A stretch of DNA of 46,138 nt, from the NCBI RefSeq assembly GCF_004000945.1, contig NZ_BIMF01000030.1:1-46138 (forward strand). Reading direction: 5' to 3'. Positions 35,612-43,957 of this stretch are shown here, one piece after another. Source of the DNA: Paenibacillus lautus NBRC 15380. Its GTDB lineage: Bacteria > Bacillota > Bacilli > Paenibacillales > Paenibacillaceae. The translations under genes and the position numbers were made by a program. The notes below the pieces were generated by a model. It ran no database searches. It saw nothing but the letters and a program-made list of their open reading frames with translations, and was not told the origin of the DNA. Each line of letters opens with the position of its first letter. The stretch's first letter is position 1.

Positions 35612-35659
35612 CAAAAAAAGCTGTTTATCAAAGGATTGAATTCCTCCTGATAAACAGCT
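35612..35659 (-). terminator. Terminator of tRNA-Leu (first copy)
   Basis: Minus strand: a perfect 12-bp stem, AGCTGTTTATCA with TGATAAACAGCT, with a 17-base loop that can pair further (GGA/TCC), followed by TTTTTTG. Confidence 0.9.
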
Positions 35660-35672
35660 CTTTTATGAAGTA

Positions 35673-35755
35673 TGCGGTAGAGAGGACTCGAACCTCCACG
35701 GGTATACACCCACTACCCCCTCAAGATAGCGTGTCTGCCATTCCACCACTACCGC
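35673..35755 (-). tRNA. tRNA-Leu (GAG)
   Basis: 83 nt. The acceptor stem GCGGTAG/CTACCGC, a long variable arm, the T-loop GGTTCGAGTCC and the anticodon loop TTGAGGG give Leu with anticodon GAG. CCA is not encoded. The sequence is the same as the copy at 44735-44817. It has its own promoter and terminator. Confidence 0.93.
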
Positions 35756-35763
35756 ATGTTGTA

Positions 35764-35790
35764 AGGGATGTTCTGTAGCGAACATTCCCT
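35764..35790. repeat. Inverted repeat in the tRNA-Leu leader
   Basis: AGGGATGTTC and GAACATTCCCT face each other over 6 bases, between the promoter -10 and the tRNA. It may be a processing stem or an operator. Confidence 0.4.
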
Positions 35791-35819
35791 ATTATACTGT
35801 TCCATCATACAAAAGTAAA
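35791..35819 (-). promoter_or_regulatory. Promoter of tRNA-Leu
   Basis: Minus strand: TTTACT (35819-35814), 17-bp spacer, perfect TATAAT (35796-35791). Confidence 0.65.
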
Positions 35820-35858
35820 GAACCAAATTATGGATCGTTGGCTTAGGCGAATGAGCTG

Positions 35859-36221
35859 CTAAGTCTTGTCGTTTCGCTTTTCCTTCCGGTATGCTGAAAA
35901 CTCGATATATTCACGGATAAACTCCTTCTCATTCTCTGCCAATCCGGACATGAAGGGAAGATCGGACGATTCCGCATCCACTCCATACTCCCCACGCGCT
36001 TCCCTGACTCGGGTAGGGTTGCCCTTGCCAATAATCAACCAATCCAAGCTTACGGAAAAGAATGCTGCAATCTCAATCAATTTATTTGTGCTCGGCGTTG
36101 TTTTCCCCCTCTTCCAATCACCAAAATTTCCTGTGCTGATTCCGAGGGTTTCACAAAACGCCTTCTTGGTCATACCTCGGCTTTCTATGAGATGTTCGAT
36201 TCGTTGGTAAATAGATTGCAT
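35859..36221 (-). CDS. XRE-type transcriptional regulator
   Basis: 120 residues from ATG at 36221, with GGAAGG upstream. An N-terminal HTH (MTKKAFCETLGISTGNFGDWKRGKTTPS) is followed by the helix IEIAAFFSVSLDWLI, the usual phage-repressor-like pattern. The C-terminal ~50 residues are charged and end in a basic tail. It is divergent from the PAS gene, with repeated sites between them, so it probably controls that promoter or its own. Confidence 0.9.
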   Translation of the reverse strand: MQSIYQRIEHLIESRGMTKKAFCETLGISTGNFGDWKRGKTTPSTNKLIEIAAFFSVSLDWLIIGKGNPTRVREARGEYGVDAESSDLPFMSGLAENEKEFIREYIEFSAYRKEKRNDKT

Positions 36222-36259
36222 CAAACAACCGCCTTCCTAGTTCTCTTTGAAAGAAAATT

Positions 36260-36302
36260 ACTTATGTACGTATTTTTCTCTTGCAAAACCACTTAATTAC
36301 GT
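36260..36302. promoter_or_regulatory. Two ACTTAWKTACGT sites between the XRE and PAS genes
   Basis: ACTTATGTACGT (36260-36271) and ACTTAATTACGT (36291-36302) are direct repeats 31 bp apart, about three helical turns. The second lies in the spacer of the PAS promoter, so a bound regulator would block it. Confidence 0.5.
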
Positions 36303-36309
36303 GTATAAT
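36281..36309 (+). promoter_or_regulatory. Promoter of the PAS gene
   Basis: TTGCAA (36281-36286), 17-bp spacer, perfect TATAAT (36304-36309). The start codon is 90 bases downstream. Confidence 0.7.
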
Positions 36310-36398
36310 CAAATATATATTGCCTAAATTATACCATAGTACTCATTGTTCGTTGTATCTTTTACTCATGAGTCTATTCAGTACGAGGAGCGAGTCAT

Positions 36399-37043
36399 TT
36401 GCCCTACGATACCATGATCACATCTTGGAATAATGCGGTTCATTCCTTGAATAAAGGATTGATGATCATTACGCCGGATGGCATCATAGACAAAATTAAC
36501 GATCCACTCATTACCATGGCCGAAAGATATGGTGTTTCCCCTGAGTTTGGATGGCAGGGGGCATCTTTTTTTAATATTGCTTCCCAGCCATTGAGTTTGG
36601 CTTCATTCGATCATTTTTTCCATGAGCTGGATGTACCCTCCATAAGAGATGTTATGCTGGGTAAGCAGCCTGATTATTCTTTTGAATATGCAGTGCAATG
36701 GAACGGCCAAGAGAATTGGGTTTTATGTGAGGTATTGCCGCTGCTTATCAACAAGGACCGTCGTATTCACGGAGCTATGATATCATTTACAGATATTACG
36801 AAGTTCAAACGCAAGGAACTGCTGCTGGAACAAGCGCTGGCTCACAGCTTTCCCCTTCCCGGACATATTCCCATCTGCGCCGTATGCAAATACGTTCACC
36901 ACGCGGAAGAATGGGAGCCTGTGGAGAGCTATTTGGAGAGCCGCCTCCCCATTGAATTCACCCACGATATCTGTCCGGATTGCATTCGTAGATTATACCC
37001 CAAGTACTCATCCATCCTTGATGATCCGGAATTACTCGATTAA
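36399..37043 (+). CDS. PAS-domain protein with C-terminal Cys motif
   Basis: 214 residues from TTG at 36399 with GAGGAG eight bases upstream. Residues about 8-140 form a PAS domain ending in GAMISFTDITKFKRKE. A short helix leads to a C-terminal module, PICAVCKYVHHAEEWEPVESYLE...FTHDICPDCIRRLYP, with two CxxC pairs. The same module follows PAS or receiver domains in some bacterial signalling proteins, but there is no kinase, HTH or GGDEF domain here. It could be a stand-alone redox, metal or ligand sensor. No membrane segment is seen. Confidence 0.82.
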   Translation: MPYDTMITSWNNAVHSLNKGLMIITPDGIIDKINDPLITMAERYGVSPEFGWQGASFFNIASQPLSLASFDHFFHELDVPSIRDVMLGKQPDYSFEYAVQWNGQENWVLCEVLPLLINKDRRIHGAMISFTDITKFKRKELLLEQALAHSFPLPGHIPICAVCKYVHHAEEWEPVESYLESRLPIEFTHDICPDCIRRLYPKYSSILDDPELLD

Positions 37044-37069
37044 CTCTCTGCCTACATACAACAACACGA

Positions 37070-37119
37070 AATAAGCAACTTCAATATCCGGCTTTATCAC
37101 GGATATGAGGCTGCTTATT
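37070..37119. terminator. Hairpin between convergent genes, possible terminator
   Basis: AATAAGCA and TGCTTATT, with an inner ATATCCG/CGGATAT stem, form a long imperfect hairpin between the PAS gene and the esterase gene. The T-run is weak on both strands, so termination is uncertain. Confidence 0.5.
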
Positions 37120-37143
37120 CATGCTTAAGGCATCATTGTCATA

Positions 37144-38811
37144 TTACGCGTTCACAAAACGAAGCAGAGGGCTTATCAGAACAGGCAGTACCGAGACATG
37201 GCCTTCTCCCTCAATTTCATGAAACGTAGTCTCCAGCATCTCATCGTGCCCTTTGAGGAATGCATAGAGTTCCCTGGCGTCTTGAACCATGGACGGCTTC
37301 TCCTCGGCTCCCACGTACAGACGCAGCTGTTTGCGTTGTCCACTCTGCTGTAAACGGGTTTTTCCCTCTTCCCATCGTTTGTACAGCACGTAGTTCTTCC
37401 ACCACACCGAGGGACAGGCCGCAATATACCGCGAAAAGGCCTCCGGTCTGGTGAATAAGGTATACAAGGTAAAAAAACCACCGAGCGAGTGCCCGAACAG
37501 CGCCTGCTTTGAACGGTTCACCTCGTATTGCCGCTCCACGGCCGGCTTCAGCTGCTGCTCGATGAACGTAAGGAATGCTTCGACGCCGCCCGTTTCCGGC
37601 CAATCCAATCCGTTAGGACGAACCGGCAGTTCATGGTCTTCGGCATATTCAGTAAAGTTATAAAAACGCTCACTGCTCACGATGGGACTGTCACTGTCAA
37701 AGCCGATCCCGACAATAAGCGCCGAAGGAATGCCCCGAGGCGTCCTGGATTGCAGCCGGATTGCCTCCGCAAGCGATCCGAAGGTCGCATTGGCATCCAG
37801 CGAATATAACACAGGATACCCCCCTTCGGGTGGCGGCCCCATCGGTTCGGCAATGAAAATACGGTATTCACGGCCTGTGACGTCGGATTGCATGGACCAT
37901 GTCACCGTTCCCGGTATGCGAAACAAGGGAGCCTTTTCGCGGTTATCCCGGTTATTGTGGTTATTGTGGTTATCCCGGTTATTGTGGTTATCGTGCTCGT
38001 GGTCCGCTTCGCGCTTTTGGTGATTATCCCTACCCTCATGCTGAGCTTGCGTTATTTCCGACTCTTGGTCATACGCTTCCTTGACAAACAACCACCGCAG
38101 CGCATCCGGAAATCTTCGGGCCATAAAGATAGGATCATGGGTTCCATCAGGATCTACCGCCAGCTGGAGCCGCTCGGGGCTCACCCCTTGTTTGATCCAG
38201 AACCGATGGGCCTCGACGTTATTCGAAAACATCTGTTTCTGCGCATTTTCCTTATACGCACCTTCCAACTGTCCAACGGACATATACACCCTCAGCCCGG
38301 TAAGCAATTCCCCCTGCTCCCTGATGTAATCCATAGCCCCCTCATACCATAACGAAGCCGACAGCATCCCGATCCGTCCGAAGGTCTCGGCCCGCCAATA
38401 CCCTGCGAACATCGAGATCAAACCGCCAAAGGAACCGCCCATGATGGCTGTATGCTCGGGTGCTGCGAGTGTACGGTAATGTCTGTCTATGTATGCCTTG
38501 ATGACATCCGCAACCTCATCGACATAAGCTCTGCCCTCCCCGCCGAAAGGCGGATTGCCCTCCAGCAGCGGCTCGGCTGGCCAAGGCGTATACTCACAAT
38601 TCCGGTTTGTGGGCGTAATCCCGACCAGGATGACCTCGACGAGCCGGCCTGCTGCAAACAAATGATTCAGATAGTTTAGGCAGTCCGTAAACATATCTCC
38701 TTGATCCTGCACATAGGCAACAGGATAGGAACGGTCCGACTCATGATAAGAAGGAGGTAAATACAGTATGAGTTCCCTGTCCTCAACCACCAGCTGTTGA
38801 TAACGATTCAT
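37144..38811 (-). CDS. Double-domain siderophore esterase (YbbA/BesA-like fusion)
   Basis: 555 residues with two alpha/beta-hydrolase domains of the IroE/BesA esterase kind. Domain 1 (about 1-250) has GGSFG with Ser127 and a DGTH histidine near 225. Domain 2 (about 297-555) has GHSLGG with Ser442 and EGEGHVS near the end. Thus both keep a nucleophile and a histidine. The joining linker (about 260-295) is a His/Asn/Asp/Arg repeat of HNN and RDN triplets, encoded by 9-bp DNA repeats. Bacillus homologues have one domain. GGGAGG precedes the ATG, 22 bases after the permease stop. As last gene of the siderophore operon it should hydrolyse the imported ferri-siderophore and free the iron. Confidence 0.9.
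   Translation of the reverse strand: MNRYQQLVVEDRELILYLPPSYHESDRSYPVAYVQDQGDMFTDCLNYLNHLFAAGRLVEVILVGITPTNRNCEYTPWPAEPLLEGNPPFGGEGRAYVDEVADVIKAYIDRHYRTLAAPEHTAIMGGSFGGLISMFAGYWRAETFGRIGMLSASLWYEGAMDYIREQGELLTGLRVYMSVGQLEGAYKENAQKQMFSNNVEAHRFWIKQGVSPERLQLAVDPDGTHDPIFMARRFPDALRWLFVKEAYDQESEITQAQHEGRDNHQKREADHEHDNHNNRDNHNNHNNRDNREKAPLFRIPGTVTWSMQSDVTGREYRIFIAEPMGPPPEGGYPVLYSLDANATFGSLAEAIRLQSRTPRGIPSALIVGIGFDSDSPIVSSERFYNFTEYAEDHELPVRPNGLDWPETGGVEAFLTFIEQQLKPAVERQYEVNRSKQALFGHSLGGFFTLYTLFTRPEAFSRYIAACPSVWWKNYVLYKRWEEGKTRLQQSGQRKQLRLYVGAEEKPSMVQDARELYAFLKGHDEMLETTFHEIEGEGHVSVLPVLISPLLRFVNA
37941..37994 (-). repeat. Six 9-bp tandem repeats in the esterase linker
   Basis: Units GGTTATCCC, GGTTATTGT, GGTTATTGT, GGTTATCCC, GGTTATTGT, GGTTATCGT run head to tail and encode the HNN/RDN triplets. 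The 9-bp length keeps the frame, so copy number can change without breaking the gene. Confidence 0.9.
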
Positions 38812-38833
38812 GTGATCCTCCCGAAAGCTGCTT

Positions 38834-39853
38834 TTATTTTCTCATGCGAATTAATAGATAGATAAAATACGGAACCCCGATCACGGACACCACAATGCCT
38901 GCAGCCAGCTCGGCCGGAGCGAATATCGTTCTGCCGATGAAATCGCCTATGACCACAATCGCCATACCTGCTATACCGCTGATCGGGATGATATGCCTGT
39001 GCCGCAGTCCAACCAGCTGCCTCGCCAGATGCGGAGCGATCAGACCGACAAACCCAATGCTGCCGGATACGGCAACGCTCGCGCTGACCAAACCGATGCT
39101 GCATAGAAGCAATGCATTTTTCTCGCGCTCGACGGACACCCCGACACTCTTCACGCTTTCCTCACTCAGCTGGAACAAGTCGAGCACTTGAGAGCGGAGC
39201 CAAATGACAGGCGGCAGCAAAATGAGCCAAGGAAGCATGGTGACCACGAACTTCCAGTTGGCGCTGTGAAGGCTGCCGGCCAGCCAAGCTACGGCCATCT
39301 CATAATCCGATGGATTCATTTTCAGCGAGAGGAACATCGTAATAGCACCGAAGCCCGAGGCAATGGCAATCCCCACAAGAATGAGCCGCTGCGGATCCAG
39401 CTTTCCGTTTTCTCTGGCGAACATAAATATGGCCGTAGTCGCCGCCAAGCCGCCAGCGATACCGAACATCGGCATCATCATAACGCCGAGACAGCCTGTC
39501 ATCGTGATCTGCCCTTGCAGCAGGAACATAAAGAACACAACCGCCATGCCTGCACCTGCATTGATGCCGAGGATACCCGGATCAGCCAATCCATTGCGGG
39601 TAACCCCCTGGATAACTGCACCGGCCATCCCCAGCGCAAACCCGACGAGAGCGCCAAGCACGATACGCGGCAACCTGAATTCAAACACAACGAGTTCAAA
39701 ATCGGAATTGGGACTCATCCGAAGCAGTGTCTGAAATACTTCCTTGATGGACATATCAAACGTCCCGTTGGTCAGACTGAAATATACGGCAGTCAATACA
39801 ACCAAGATTCCTCCAGTCAGAACAATCGGGAATCGATAATAGGTGTTACGCAC
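38834..39853 (-). CDS. Iron-siderophore ABC permease (FeuC-like)
   Basis: 339 residues, FecCD family, about nine hydrophobic helices. Family strings are clear: FRLPRIVLGALVGFALGMAGAVIQGVTRN, LADPGILGINAGAGMAVV and GFVGLIAPHLAR, the site that contacts the ATPase. The GTG start at 39853 overlaps the upstream permease stop by 8 bp. It forms a heterodimer with that permease. Confidence 0.92.
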   Translation of the reverse strand: MRNTYYRFPIVLTGGILVVLTAVYFSLTNGTFDMSIKEVFQTLLRMSPNSDFELVVFEFRLPRIVLGALVGFALGMAGAVIQGVTRNGLADPGILGINAGAGMAVVFFMFLLQGQITMTGCLGVMMMPMFGIAGGLAATTAIFMFARENGKLDPQRLILVGIAIASGFGAITMFLSLKMNPSDYEMAVAWLAGSLHSANWKFVVTMLPWLILLPPVIWLRSQVLDLFQLSEESVKSVGVSVEREKNALLLCSIGLVSASVAVSGSIGFVGLIAPHLARQLVGLRHRHIIPISGIAGMAIVVIGDFIGRTIFAPAELAAGIVVSVIGVPYFIYLLIRMRK

Positions 39854-40853
39854 GCTGAGCCCCTCCCCTCGTCTTGATCAAATAGAGGAAGAAAGGAACC
39901 CCGATCAACGAAGTAATAACACCCACCGGCGTCTCAAACGGGTAATTTACAAAGCGTGCGAGAATATCGCATAATGCAAGAAACATGCCGCCAAGCACGC
40001 CCGACACCGGTACGATCCATCGATAATCCGAGCCGGACAGGAAACGGGCAATATGAGGAATAATCAAGCCTACAAAGGCAACCTTACCCGCCAGCGCCAC
40101 AGATACGCCGGTCAGAATGACAACAGCCAGCATCGCAAGGGCTTTGATCAGCCATGTATTCACACCGAGTCCCTTGGCCGTCTCGTCCCCGAGCGACAGC
40201 AGCGTGATCGATTTGGATAATACAACGGCAAGGCTTAAACCGACGATGGCAAACGGAATGCTCAGTTTGATCAGTTCCGGGTCCATTGCGTGCAGTCGGG
40301 CATTGTACCAGAAGCTGATATTTTGCGATACTTGAAAATACGCCGCCAATGCCTCCGCGGTACCGCTAAGAAACGTTCCGATCACGGTTCCGAGTATTGC
40401 CAGTCGAACCGGACTGAGTCCGCCAGGAATAAGCCATGCCAAGCCGAACACGACGGCTGCTCCGATGGCTGAGCCGATCAACGAACTGACGATGTACATA
40501 TTGGAGCTGGCGTTCGGGATAAATACCATGAACAGCGTCACCGCGAACACCGAACCGTCGGATACCCCCATGATGGATGGGGACGCCAAATAGTTCCTTG
40601 TCATTCCTTGCATTAATGCGCCTGATACCGCGAGAAAAGCGCCGATGAGCATGGCGCCAACGACTCTCGGCAATCGGGAGCTCACAATGATCTGATGATC
40701 GATGCTCTCCGAATCAAAAGCAAAGATGGAATCCCAAACGGTATCCATCGTAATATTTTTGGCTCCATACAGGATGGAGGCCGCTATGAGTAATAAACAG
40801 ACTGCCGGGGCCATCACAAGGATGACAGCCGGCAGTGATTTTTTGAACCCCAT
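39846..40853 (-). CDS. Iron-siderophore ABC permease (FeuB-like)
   Basis: 335 residues from ATG at 40853 with an AAGGCG site eight bases upstream. FecCD family: SRLPRVVGAMLIGAFLAVSGALMQGMTRN, LASPSIMGVSDGSVFAV, and VAFVGLIIPHIARFL for ATPase contact. About nine helices. It pairs with the next permease and with the binding lipoprotein upstream. No ATPase gene follows, so a shared one elsewhere (like YusV in Bacillus) must power the importer. Confidence 0.92.
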   Translation of the reverse strand: MGFKKSLPAVILVMAPAVCLLLIAASILYGAKNITMDTVWDSIFAFDSESIDHQIIVSSRLPRVVGAMLIGAFLAVSGALMQGMTRNYLASPSIMGVSDGSVFAVTLFMVFIPNASSNMYIVSSLIGSAIGAAVVFGLAWLIPGGLSPVRLAILGTVIGTFLSGTAEALAAYFQVSQNISFWYNARLHAMDPELIKLSIPFAIVGLSLAVVLSKSITLLSLGDETAKGLGVNTWLIKALAMLAVVILTGVSVALAGKVAFVGLIIPHIARFLSGSDYRWIVPVSGVLGGMFLALCDILARFVNYPFETPVGVITSLIGVPFFLYLIKTRGGAQRA

Positions 40854-40893
40854 GAACAACACGCCTTATAGGTTTATACTGAAATGTTGGATG

Positions 40894-41916
40894 TTACTTT
40901 GTCAGACTTTCGACTGCAGCTTTCAGAAACTCGATTTTGCTGTACGCGGTTCCACCTTGAGCGAGTGGGTCCACCACGTTGACAAAAGCGGTGCCGTTCT
41001 TAAATGCATTCAAGTTTTTCATGATCGGATCATTCTGCAGCTCTTCCAGTGCATTCGGCGTATCCTTGTTCTCATCAGGCGAGAACTGTACGAATACATA
41101 ATCCGGATTCATCTCCGCGATTTTCTCTTTCGAGATCAGTTCCTGCGCTTTGGCTGCCGCTACTTCAGCCGGTACTGCAATCCCCAAGTCCTCATACAAC
41201 ACCGGATTAAAGAACACCCCTGCCGGGTAGATGTACATCTCGCCTGCACGAATCCGAAGCGCCAGAACTTTCTTGTCCTTCAGGCTATCTCCAATCGTCG
41301 CTTTGACGTTCTCCAAGTCCTCTTTATATTTCGCGATTTCCTGTTCCGCTTGTTCCTGTTTGCCGCTTAACTCGCCGAGCAATTTGAGGTTGCTCTCCCA
41401 GTTGGTCGAGATATGGGAGTACGGAATCGTGGGAGCAATTTTGTTCAACTGTTCAATGACTTCAGGCTTAGCTTTGGACGATGCCAAAATCACATCCGGC
41501 TTCAAAGACAGGATCGTTTCGAAATTCGGCTCCATTTTCTCACCAACCGACTGGGCATCCTTCGTGATCGACTCAAACATCGGCGGAAATTTACCCGAGA
41601 AGGTGATGGCTCCAACCGGATTCACTTCCAACACGATGGCATCCTCCATGGCTTCAACGGCACCCGTGATGACGATGCGCTCCGTTTTGGCCGGAAGCGT
41701 ATATTCCTGATCGAGGTATTTCACAACTTTAGTATCGGACGCAGCGGGGGGCGCTTCTTCTTTCGCGGCGTTATCCTCCCCGGCAGTGTTCGTGCTTTCT
41801 GCTGCATTATTCGTGCTTGCTCCGTCTGTATCTTTAGCGTCGTTACCTCCACCGCAAGCGGACAGTACCAACGCAAATACCAGCAATAACCCCAAGACCC
41901 ATTTCATTCGTTTCAT
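40894..41916 (-). CDS. Iron-siderophore binding lipoprotein (FeuA-like)
   Basis: 340 residues from ATG at 41916 next to GGAGAG. The signal peptide ends at LSACGGG, so it is lipid-anchored. A polar Ala/Asn/Glu linker follows, then a class III (helical-backbone) solute-binding fold with RIVITGAVEAMEDAIVLEVNPVG, FETILSLKPDVILAS and NPDYVFVQFS. It hands the ferri-siderophore to the two permeases. A Fur box lies about 45 bases upstream. Confidence 0.93.
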   Translation of the reverse strand: MKRMKWVLGLLLVFALVLSACGGGNDAKDTDGASTNNAAESTNTAGEDNAAKEEAPPAASDTKVVKYLDQEYTLPAKTERIVITGAVEAMEDAIVLEVNPVGAITFSGKFPPMFESITKDAQSVGEKMEPNFETILSLKPDVILASSKAKPEVIEQLNKIAPTIPYSHISTNWESNLKLLGELSGKQEQAEQEIAKYKEDLENVKATIGDSLKDKKVLALRIRAGEMYIYPAGVFFNPVLYEDLGIAVPAEVAAAKAQELISKEKIAEMNPDYVFVQFSPDENKDTPNALEELQNDPIMKNLNAFKNGTAFVNVVDPLAQGGTAYSKIEFLKAAVESLTK

Positions 41917-41959
41917 CTCTCTCCAAATACCCCTTCCATGATCTATGATCAAAACAACT

Positions 41960-41978
41960 GATAATGATTATCATTATT
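41960..41978. promoter_or_regulatory. Fur box before the siderophore uptake operon
   Basis: GATAATGATTATCATTATT matches the 19-bp Fur consensus at 17 positions. A minus-strand TATACT (41990-41985) sits just upstream of it, so Fur would block the start site. Confidence 0.85.
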
Positions 41979-42031
41979 GATCATAGTATAGGATTTGCTC
42001 TCTAAGCACCATGGACAAATAACCGGATTCC

Positions 42032-43699
42032 TCATGGACAATTTCCGGAAAACAAACGGAAGGCCTCCTCCGCCATCTGCTCCATCGCAATGGGAGAGTA
42101 TTCGCGCCAAGGGTAAGAGGATAATTGATGGAACGTTCCCTCTCGCACTGCGGGAATGGTCATCCACTCCGGCGTTGCCTGCAGTTTTCTCCAATTCGCC
42201 AGCGTTTCGGAATCCTGACGGATCAAGAGCAGAATATGGTCTGCGCGGCTCTCCTTGATCTGCTTAATCGTTAAACATCCTGCATCCTCCCGATCCATAG
42301 GCATAGCCGGTTGAAAATTGAAATAATCAAATAATAGTTCCTTCATGCCCGGATGGCTGTAAGCCATAAGTTCATCCTGATGCAGGCGTGCGGTCAAAAG
42401 CGTGCGTTCATCCATCATGTCAGCGGGGAGCTTCTCACGGTAAGTTGATATTTTATGATGGAACGTTTCAATCCATCGCTCTGCTTCGGGCCGCTTGTTC
42501 AGCAATTTAGCGAGTCCCAACAGATTAAGCTGCCACCCTTCCTGTTCTTCCGGCATTTCGTAGAGAGGTGCAATCAGCCGAAGCTGCTCCTTCTCCCAAT
42601 CCTCCACCCCCTGTGCACAGACGATGAGCTCCGGACGTGCCGAGGCCAGCTTCTCCAGATTGGCATATTTGTTATGATTCTGGCGGTATGCATCCAGATG
42701 GACAGGGATATCCGGCCCAAGAAGGTTATAGTAATGCTGTGACCACTTCGGATGAAGCGGAGCAGCATACGGCGTGAAATCCAGCGGCATGGCATAACCC
42801 AGAAGGGCTGTGGAGCCATACATCGCCAGTTTATTTTTCCTTGTCTTCATATACACCGAGGGAGAGATCCCGAATGACTTCTTGAACTTTCGGCTAAAAT
42901 AAAATTCATCCTTATACCCCACCATATGCGCCACTTCACGCAGCAAAGAATCCGAGCCCAGCATCAGCTGCTTCGCCTTGTTCAAACGAACATGCGCCAA
43001 ATAATCCATTGCGCTGTGCCCATACGTCTTCTTATATACTTCTACAAAATATTTAGGACTCAGCTCGGAAAGGTTCGCCAATTGTTCAATCGTTAAATCT
43101 TCATCATAATGCTCCTCGATATACTCCTTCACCCGCTCCAGCGCTTGCCGCTTATCATTCTTGGAGTAAGGGCTGCATTCGGCAATCATCGTATACAGCA
43201 GCTCTTGAAAATCCAGCTGAACCCTCCACTGCTTCATGGGCTCCTTGCTGTGAAAATCCTTATACATCGACCGGCAGACGAGATTCAAGCGGTCCGGAGA
43301 GCTGATGACAAAGATGCCGTCATAGGGCATGAAAGCGGCGCCGTCCACCTCATGCAATCGACCGCAGCCTGATATCCCTTCCATAAAAATAAAATGAAGG
43401 ATCGCGACCGAAGCCTGCTCGTATTCCTCGGAATTCTTGAGATCGGCACTCTTGATTCCAAAAGTAGACCCCGCTGCACAAAAATAAACACATCCCTTAT
43501 TCATACGGGTCATTTGCTCTGCCTGTTGTAAACAGGTTTCTCCGCTAAGCGGGATGATCAGGGCTGGCTGAACTGCCAGCTGCTGCTCCAAGGAGAGCTC
43601 TTGCCCATGAACAATATCCATATTCCATAAACGGGCCATGAGCCCGCTGTATTCACGCGGAGCTTTTTTGCTACTACTATTCGTCGATACGTTTACCAT
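42032..43699 (-). CDS. btr: AraC-family regulator with siderophore-binding domain (Btr-like)
   Basis: 555 residues from ATG at 43699 with GGGG nine bases upstream. Residues 1-~170 are an N-terminal domain. Two AraC HTH motifs follow (about 180-285: LTIEQLANLSELSPKYF and LREVAHMVGYKDEFYFSRKFKKSFGISPSVY). The C-terminal ~250 residues form a periplasmic-binding-protein-like domain (FTPYAAPLHPKWSQHYYNL...ARPELIVCAQGVEDWEKEQLRLIAPLY). This is the layout of Bacillus Btr (YbbB), which senses ferri-bacillibactin in the cytoplasm and activates feuABC. Location directly upstream of the FeuABC-like genes supports the same role. Confidence 0.92.
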   Translation of the reverse strand: MVNVSTNSSSKKAPREYSGLMARLWNMDIVHGQELSLEQQLAVQPALIIPLSGETCLQQAEQMTRMNKGCVYFCAAGSTFGIKSADLKNSEEYEQASVAILHFIFMEGISGCGRLHEVDGAAFMPYDGIFVISSPDRLNLVCRSMYKDFHSKEPMKQWRVQLDFQELLYTMIAECSPYSKNDKRQALERVKEYIEEHYDEDLTIEQLANLSELSPKYFVEVYKKTYGHSAMDYLAHVRLNKAKQLMLGSDSLLREVAHMVGYKDEFYFSRKFKKSFGISPSVYMKTRKNKLAMYGSTALLGYAMPLDFTPYAAPLHPKWSQHYYNLLGPDIPVHLDAYRQNHNKYANLEKLASARPELIVCAQGVEDWEKEQLRLIAPLYEMPEEQEGWQLNLLGLAKLLNKRPEAERWIETFHHKISTYREKLPADMMDERTLLTARLHQDELMAYSHPGMKELLFDYFNFQPAMPMDREDAGCLTIKQIKESRADHILLLIRQDSETLANWRKLQATPEWMTIPAVREGTFHQLSSYPWREYSPIAMEQMAEEAFRLFSGNCP

Positions 43700-43722
43700 A
43701 TGTACAGACCCCAACCTTAAAT

Positions 43723-43741
43723 GAGAATGGTTATCATTATC
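43723..43741. promoter_or_regulatory. Fur box before btr
   Basis: GAGAATGGTTATCATTATC fits the 19-bp Fur consensus at 16 positions, 24 bases before the btr start. Confidence 0.78.
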
Positions 43742-43817
43742 ATATAATTATCACACACTGTCCCAAAAGTCCAGCACGATCTTCTCTTTTCCACCTTGCT
43801 GCATGACGATATAAGGC

Positions 43818-43868
43818 AAAAAGAAAGCAGCCACGCGCTCCCTGTCAGGGAGTCGTAGCTGCTGCTTT
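43818..43868 (-). terminator. Terminator of the KGG protein gene
   Basis: Minus strand: AAAGCAGC...GCTGCTTT outer stem and CTCCCT-GAC-AGGGAG inner stem, followed by CTTTTT. It lies 90 bases after the stop. The rest of the gap to btr holds only the btr promoter and Fur box. Confidence 0.85.
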
Positions 43869-43957
43869 CAAATGGTATTATATGAGGCGGATCTTTCGCA
43901 TGCGAGAATTTCAGTCCCCTCCAAGGGGAACTTCTTCTCAAATCCGCCGGATTGTCA

